This document shows, piece by piece, positions 59,604-64,000 of a stretch of 64,000 bases of DNA. Position numbers and translations under genes: made by a program. The notes beneath the pieces are model-generated. The model saw only the letters and a program-made list of their open reading frames with translations. It ran no database searches and had not been told where the DNA came from. Source of the DNA: JAQGMV01 sp035626595 (lineage in GTDB: Bacteria > Pseudomonadota > Gammaproteobacteria > Burkholderiales > SG8-41); assembly GCA_035626595.1 (NCBI GenBank), contig DASPNJ010000134.1:1-64000 (forward strand). The letters are read 5' to 3'. How positions within the stretch are numbered: the stretch's first letter is position 1; the number at the start of each line of letters is the position of its first letter.

Positions 59604-61025
59604 TCAATGCACTGGTGTCGCATCGGCACCGACGCGAACGCCTGCAGGACGCGTCTGCATCGCGCCGGGCGAGCGGCCCGTCGCCGCAAGCTCCAGATTC
59701 ACGTCGGCGATCCAGAATTCGCGCAGCGCCTCGATGTACTCGTTCACCGATGCGATCTGCTGGCGCGCGTCGGCGAGGAGCTCGAAAACGCTGATCAGCA
59801 TGCCGTTGTAGCGCAGCACGTTCTCGTCCGAGATGCGCTTCCTGAGGGGTACGATCTCGTCGCGGTAGTGGCGAGCGATATCGAACGCGGTGCGGTAAGC
59901 GCCGTACGCCTCGCGGACCTCCGACTGTGCGCGTACCGCGAGATCGGCCGCGCGATTCGCCGCCTGCATGTAGGTGAGCTCCGCGCGCGCGAGCTTGGCG
60001 CCGCCCCAGTCGAAGATCGGAAGCCGCAGCTCGATCTCGTAGCCGGTCTGCCGCGGCTGTCCGGTTTCGCTGTTGCGCTGATAGCCGAGCTCGAGCACGC
60101 TGAAAAATCCCGTGACGCGCGTGAGCCCGAGCGACGCGGCGACGCTCTGCGCTTCCTGCATCGCCGAGGTGACATCGAGCCGCGTCTCGAGCGCTCTTGC
60201 TTCGAGGTCGTCGCCGGAGCGTGCCGCCTTCGGCAGCTCCGGAAGCCGATCGGGCAGCGTGTAGCGGATGTCGTGGGCCGAGAGGCCCATCAGGTGCGTG
60301 AGGCGCTCGCGCTCCGCACGGCGCGTCTGACGGGACCGCGCGAGCTGAGCGGTCGCTTCGGCGTAGAACACCTGCTCGCGGGCATGATCGAGCGCGCTGA
60401 AGTTTCCGGCGGCGGCCATGCGGCGGGCGAGCTCCGCGCTCGCGTCCGCGGCTTCTTTGACCTGCTCGGCATACTTCGCGGCTTCCTGCGCCGCGACTGC
60501 GCGGTAGTACGCGCGCCGCGTATCCGCCGCCACCTGCAGCACCTCGGCGGCGACGCGCGTGCGGGTGATCTCGAAACGCCGGCGCTCGAGGTCGGTGCGC
60601 ACCGGCAGCGTCAGCAGCGCCAGCACGTCGATGATGAACGTGCGCTCGATCTCGAGCTCGTCGGCGCGCCGCAGACGCGCAAAGGAAAAGCCGGGGTTAC
60701 GCAGACGGCCGGCCTGCACGAGACCGGCCTCGGCGATGCCGACGTCCGCGTACGTGGCCTGCAGGCCCTGGTTGTTGAGGAGCGCGATCCGGACCGCCGC
60801 GTCCGGCGTGAGCGGTGCGGCGAGCAGTTTTCTCGCGGCGGCGAGCGCCTGTTCGCGGTCGCGGTCCGTTCTCGACCATGTCAGCTCCTGCCCCGTACGC
60901 GCCTTGACGGCGGTGCGCACCGCGTCGAAGCCACGGTCGGGCGAAAAGGCCGCGCAGCCGCTCAGCACGAGCAGCGCCGCCGCGGCAGCGAACGCGCGAA
61001 CGCGGTCATGTTGAATTCCGGGCAT
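59604..61025 (-). CDS. TolC-family outer-membrane efflux lipoprotein
   Basis: 473-residue outer-membrane factor with lipoprotein signal (FAAAAALLVLSGCAAF). Typical paired repeats of the OEP family: ALLNNQGLQATYADVGIAEAGLVQAG in outline, RAYYRAVAAQEAAKYAEQVKEA, and LRLPIFDWGGAKLARAE. In other copper operons this slot is held by CopB-like proteins or CusC; no RND pump or adaptor gene is near. ATG 61025 chosen for the signal; the long ORF runs into the neighbour gene. Confidence 0.85.
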   Translation of the reverse strand: MPGIQHDRVRAFAAAAALLVLSGCAAFSPDRGFDAVRTAVKARTGQELTWSRTDRDREQALAAARKLLAAPLTPDAAVRIALLNNQGLQATYADVGIAEAGLVQAGRLRNPGFSFARLRRADELEIERTFIIDVLALLTLPVRTDLERRRFEITRTRVAAEVLQVAADTRRAYYRAVAAQEAAKYAEQVKEAADASAELARRMAAAGNFSALDHAREQVFYAEATAQLARSRQTRRAERERLTHLMGLSAHDIRYTLPDRLPELPKAARSGDDLEARALETRLDVTSAMQEAQSVAASLGLTRVTGFFSVLELGYQRNSETGQPRQTGYEIELRLPIFDWGGAKLARAELTYMQAANRAADLAVRAQSEVREAYGAYRTAFDIARHYRDEIVPLRKRISDENVLRYNGMLISVFELLADARQQIASVNEYIEALREFWIADVNLELAATGRSPGAMQTRPAGVRVGADATPVH

Positions 61026-61033
61026 GTCCGCTC

Positions 61034-61381
61034 CTAGTGATGACCCACGCGACCGGCGCCGCCCGGCGCCTTGGGCGCGCCGCGCACCGGGGGCTGGCCG
61101 GCTTCGGCCGCATCGCTCGAACGTTTGGCCGCGCCGTAGCCGCTGTGACCCGCAGCGCCGCCCACGATGCCGACGTGCCCGCCGACGCGGCCGACCTCGT
61201 CGTTGACCGCGCGCCAGTCGCCGGCGCTTTCTTCGCGATAGGAGCGATAGCCCTCGAAAGCAGAGTCGTAAGTCGAAGCACGCGCGGGACGCGCGGGGCC
61301 GGGCGTGGTCTGCGCGGGCTGCTGGGCGAACGCTGCCGTCACGATCGACGCAGCCGCCCCGTACAGGAAGGCTCGAAACAT
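61034..61381 (-). CDS. Small exported protein of the copper cluster
   Basis: 115-residue protein with signal peptide (YGAAASIVTAAFAQQ) followed by a Pro/Ala-rich part and the stretch SAFEGYRSYREESAGDWRAVNDEVGRVGGH, ending VGHH. The Tyr/Glu-rich middle and His end suggest copper binding. 8 bases ahead of the TolC-like gene; recurrent in copper operons but no proven function. Confidence 0.65.
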   Translation of the reverse strand: MFRAFLYGAAASIVTAAFAQQPAQTTPGPARPARASTYDSAFEGYRSYREESAGDWRAVNDEVGRVGGHVGIVGGAAGHSGYGAAKRSSDAAEAGQPPVRGAPKAPGGAGRVGHH

Positions 61382-61482
61382 GGATCTCCGATTCGGATAG
61401 AAGTGCGCAACTCGCGCACGACAGGCGCACGCGCCAAAAGCGGCGCGAGCGTCGCGGTTCGGACTAGCGTCCCGTCAGGAGA

Positions 61483-61830
61483 TCAGGCGCGCGGCGGACG
61501 CCGCGGGTGTTCTGGGAAAAAGAGGATGTAACTCGGCGCCGCAGTCGGCGACCACGCGGAGAATTGCTGTTCGGTGCCGATACTGAAAGAGCCGGGCGCG
61601 TGCAGCACGAAGTGGCCGCACAGGTGGTGGCTGGCCTGCGTTCCCGGCGAGCTGTCATCCCCGCTGCCGTGGTCATGCACGGCACCGTCGTCGTGCTGGT
61701 GGCCATGCGTCGCGTGGACGGCAGCCTGTTCATGACACTGGACGAACGTGGCCGCGACGGCGATGCCCTGCAGCGGCATCACGAGGATGGCCACAGCGAG
61801 AAGCAGCTTCCGAATCCAAGGCTTCGTCAC
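61483..61830 (-). CDS. His-rich secreted protein, likely copper related
   Basis: 115-residue protein. The GTG start at 61830 gives VTKPWIRKLLLAVAILVMPLQGIA, a proper signal peptide. The mature part has a His-rich loop (HEQAAVHATHGHQHDDGAVHDHGSG) and a second Cys/His pair (HHLCGHF), pattern of the small DUF2946-like metal resistance proteins. Likely periplasmic copper chelation. First gene of the leftward operon of this end. Confidence 0.62.
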   Translation of the reverse strand: MTKPWIRKLLLAVAILVMPLQGIAVAATFVQCHEQAAVHATHGHQHDDGAVHDHGSGDDSSPGTQASHHLCGHFVLHAPGSFSIGTEQQFSAWSPTAAPSYILFFPEHPRRPPRA

Positions 61831-61993
61831 GTATCGACGCTCAGGCAAAACGCGAACGATTATCGGCGAACGCCCGCTCGCTAACAAGACTTCGGTCCTG
61901 GCACGACGTTCCGTTAGCTTGTCGAGCGTGAGTCGTTCGCGCCGGAAGCAATCGTGTTAAGGTGTTCGCTCGGACGCGGTGTGGGAGCTGCCG

Positions 61994-62776
61994 ATGAAAA
62001 GAACGATTGGCTGGGTGATTCTCGGCATGGTGGCGGTCATCGCCATTGCCGTCTGGCAACACGCGATCGAGGGGCCGCCTGCATCGGGTCCGCCGCTCGC
62101 GCGCTCGCCCGAGCCTCCCCAGGTGCCCTCGGCCGAACCCGCGATACGCTATCCCGTGCCGCGGGCGCCGCAGGAAGAGGAGCTGCCGGCATTGCCGGCG
62201 AGCGATTCGACACTGATCGATGCCCTGGCGGCGCTGTGGGGCGAGCGCGCGTTCGAGCAGCTGTTTCATCCCGGCGACCTGGTGCGGCGGATCGTCGTCA
62301 CGATCGACAATCTCCCGCGCCGCAAGGTGGCGCTGCGGCTGATGCCGCTGAAGCCGGTGCCCGGTGAGTTCCGCACGACGGGTAAGGGCGAGAATCTCGC
62401 GATGAGTCCCGACAACGCCGCACGCTATGCGACGCACGTGCAGCTCGCGAAGGCCATCGACAGCGCCAAGCTGGTGGCCGTCTACCACCGCTTCTACCCT
62501 CTGTTCCAGCAGGCGTACGAAGAGCTGGGCTATCCCGGCGCGTATTTCAACGACCGTCTCGTGGAAGTCATCGATCATCTGCTCGCGGCGCCGGAGCTGC
62601 CGGCGCAGGCGAAGCTCGTGCGGCCGAAGATCTTTTACCGGTTCGACGACCCGGAGCTGGAATCGAGCTCCGCGGGCCACAAGATCCTGATGCGCATCGG
62701 CAACGAGAACGCCGCGGTGGTCAAGGCGAAGCTGCGCGAGCTGCGCGGCGAGCTCACGCGCAACGGCCCGCGTTAA
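61994..62776 (+). CDS. DUF3014 membrane-anchored protein
   Basis: 260-residue protein with one N-terminal span (IGWVILGMVAVIAIAVW), a Pro-rich linker and the DUF3014 domain: LDDSD-type SDSTLIDALAALWG, LFHPGDLVRRIVVTIDNLPRRKVALRLMPLKPV in outline, YATHVQLAKAIDSAKLVAVYHRFYPLFQQAYEELGYP in outline and DRLVEVIDHLL. Faces the periplasm. ATG 61994 has GGGAG upstream; ATG 61979 is the alternative. Function unknown. Confidence 0.82.
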   Translation: MKRTIGWVILGMVAVIAIAVWQHAIEGPPASGPPLARSPEPPQVPSAEPAIRYPVPRAPQEEELPALPASDSTLIDALAALWGERAFEQLFHPGDLVRRIVVTIDNLPRRKVALRLMPLKPVPGEFRTTGKGENLAMSPDNAARYATHVQLAKAIDSAKLVAVYHRFYPLFQQAYEELGYPGAYFNDRLVEVIDHLLAAPELPAQAKLVRPKIFYRFDDPELESSSAGHKILMRIGNENAAVVKAKLRELRGELTRNGPR

Positions 62777-62783
62777 GCCCGCG

Positions 62784-63752
62784 CTAGAACCGCGAGGTGA
62801 CGCCGAGCAGCAGCGCCCAGTCCGGCGTGATCTGGATGCCGTTCACGTACTGATAAACCGGCTTCTGCACGAACGCATAGACCTGCGTCTTCGGCAGGAT
62901 CGCGTAGCTCACGCCGGGGCTCACGAAGACGAAAGTCCCGCCCGTATCGGCCGGTTCCGCATCGCGACCGCGGTCGCGCGTACGGAAAAGCCCGTTCACC
63001 TGGAGCATGAGACCAAAGCCGTCAGTCACTTCGTAACGCACGCCAATGTCGCTGGTGACGCGCTTGCCGGGCTTGTAATGCTCTCGGAAGCCGGTCGGTA
63101 CCTGCACCTGTGCCTGCGCGAACCACGAGATATTCGCCGCCGGCACGACGTGGCTGAAAAAACCGCCGAGCATGACGTCCGTCGTCCCGGAACCGGGCTG
63201 CAGCGAGCGCTCCGCGAGAGCGCCCGTGCGATTGCGTCGGTCGAACTCGCCGGTCGGCAGCTTGACGCCGAAAGTGACGCCGTAGAAGCTCAGCGTTTGG
63301 GCCCCTTCGTTTTCGCTCACCCACTGGCGGCGTGCGAGCACCTGGACATCGCCGGCCTCGGCGAACGACCAGTGCTCGCGAAGCCGCGCACCCAGGTGGT
63401 TGTGTACGTGGTCGTGGCTGCGATCGACGACCGGCACGGTCGCGGCCACGCTCCACCCGTCATGCATCGTGTAGTCGAGCGTCGCGATGTAGTTCCGGTT
63501 GATCGTGCGGATTTCGTCGTGGTGGCGGCGGATCTGTCCGAACGGCACTTTGCCGCGTCCGACACGCGGCTGGTCCTGGTCGATGTACTCCAGCCGAAGA
63601 TCCATGCGCAGCCCGGGCTCGGGCGCGAAGCCCTGCATGTTCCAGTTCGTATTCACCATGCAGAACGAAGCGCCGCACGAAGCGTGCGCGGCCGCCGCGG
63701 CGGCGTAGACAACGAGCGTCACCGCGATGCGCGCGGGAACATGACTTCTCAT
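62784..63752 (-). CDS. Outer-membrane beta-barrel protein, unknown
   Basis: 322-residue exported protein with signal peptide (ARIAVTLVVYAAAAAAHA). An early Cys pair (SCGASFC) is followed by alternating amphipathic strands (LRMDLRLEYIDQDQPRVG, ATLDYTMHDGWSVAATVPVV, FYGVTFGVKLPTGEFD) and a terminal aromatic (GVTSRF), the signature of outer-membrane barrels. Probably co-regulated with the metal-resistance genes (inference). ATG 63752 preferred to 63767. Confidence 0.75.
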   Translation of the reverse strand: MRSHVPARIAVTLVVYAAAAAAHASCGASFCMVNTNWNMQGFAPEPGLRMDLRLEYIDQDQPRVGRGKVPFGQIRRHHDEIRTINRNYIATLDYTMHDGWSVAATVPVVDRSHDHVHNHLGARLREHWSFAEAGDVQVLARRQWVSENEGAQTLSFYGVTFGVKLPTGEFDRRNRTGALAERSLQPGSGTTDVMLGGFFSHVVPAANISWFAQAQVQVPTGFREHYKPGKRVTSDIGVRYEVTDGFGLMLQVNGLFRTRDRGRDAEPADTGGTFVFVSPGVSYAILPKTQVYAFVQKPVYQYVNGIQITPDWALLLGVTSRF

Positions 63753-63767
63753 CTTGATTCTCCCCAA

Positions 63768-64000
63768 GGCATAACCGTCCCGTGCGTGCGGGACGCATCA
63801 CTCGCGGCACGCAGCCGCGATCAAGCCACTGCGTGGAGGAGAAGCGGCGGAGCGCGCGCACCCGCGAACTTGATCAGGACAGCAGCGACAGGGGTCGGGA
63901 GCCGACTGCTGCAGTCCATCGTTCGTGGGGGTGACCATGCCTCGCCGATAATGAAGCCGCACTGCGGCGGCGGTTTGAACTCAACAGGCGCAACGAACCA
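63768..64000. other. Right-edge region without a supported gene
   Basis: 233 bases up to the window edge. It should contain the promoter of the barrel protein. On the minus strand a 46-codon Cys-rich reading frame (63938-63798) exists, but it lacks a ribosome site and family match. Nothing else that I can support. Confidence 0.4.

Noticed and set aside
63798..63938. Minus-strand 46-codon Cys-rich frame at the right edge
   Set aside because: No ribosome site, no match to a known peptide, and within a probable promoter region; left unannotated.
1..64000. CRISPR arrays, prophage, complete insertion sequence, rRNA or tRNA
   Set aside because: I saw no regularly spaced repeats, phage genes, transposases, or tRNA-like cloverleaf; small RNAs cannot be ruled out by eye.

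Overview
This is a contiguous piece of a high-GC Gram-negative chromosome, most likely a betaproteobacterium of the Burkholderiales type. The pointers are a tripartite-tricarboxylate (Bug/TctC) binding protein, MmgE/PrpD, an EreA-like esterase, DUF5335, DUF3014, CueR-type copper control and a FixL/FixJ-like pair. There is no rRNA or tRNA gene in the window, so the lineage is inferred. I saw no CRISPR array, prophage or complete insertion sequence. Genes are tightly packed, often with ATGA or GTGA stop/start overlaps, and no gene-free stretch exceeds about 300 bases.

Layout. 1-1191: 3' part of a type I methylase gene hsdM, broken by two frameshifts. 1297-4126: small membrane protein and a MASE1-PAS histidine kinase/FixJ-type regulator pair. 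4242-11637: ten-gene Mrp-type cation/proton antiporter operon (E, F, G, DUF4040, B, C, D, a second and a third D/NuoN-like subunit, plus a small protein). 11779-13504: zinc alcohol dehydrogenase and partner protein. 13555-15466: two ferritin-like proteins. 15617-18396: TerB-like protein, CBS protein, SLC13/RCK carrier. 18459-23450: caa3-type oxidase cluster with a subunit I-III fusion and two extra cytochromes c. 23513-27113: membrane and stress proteins.

27284-36430: a small DUF3460-like gene, a giant ACP/AMP-ligase/acyltransferase, then a run of small stress-type genes (DUF5335, phosphoribosyltransferase, hydrolase, acidic and basic small proteins, EreA-like esterase, histone-like protein, Cys-rich protein, pentapeptide-repeat protein). 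36444-41475: catabolic genes (amidase, aconitase-family small and large subunits, TctC, EamA exporter). 42101-43894: a fused HcnA-HcnB-type oxidoreductase. 44353-47234: PrpD-family enzyme coupled to a diguanylate cyclase.

47414-54473 is the most interesting block: five overlapping genes encode an EAL-type response regulator, a CHASE8-HAMP histidine kinase, a CheY-like receiver, a TonB-dependent receptor and a cysteine-free YfiR. I read this as an outer-membrane-to-c-di-GMP signalling chain in which YfiR controls a kinase instead of the cyclase YfiN. 54538-61830 is a copper island (P-type ATPase, CueR-like regulator with a clear 19-bp-spacer operator, CusF-like protein, cupredoxin, multicopper oxidase, TolC-like lipoprotein, His-rich secreted proteins). 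The window ends with a DUF3014 protein and an outer-membrane barrel protein.
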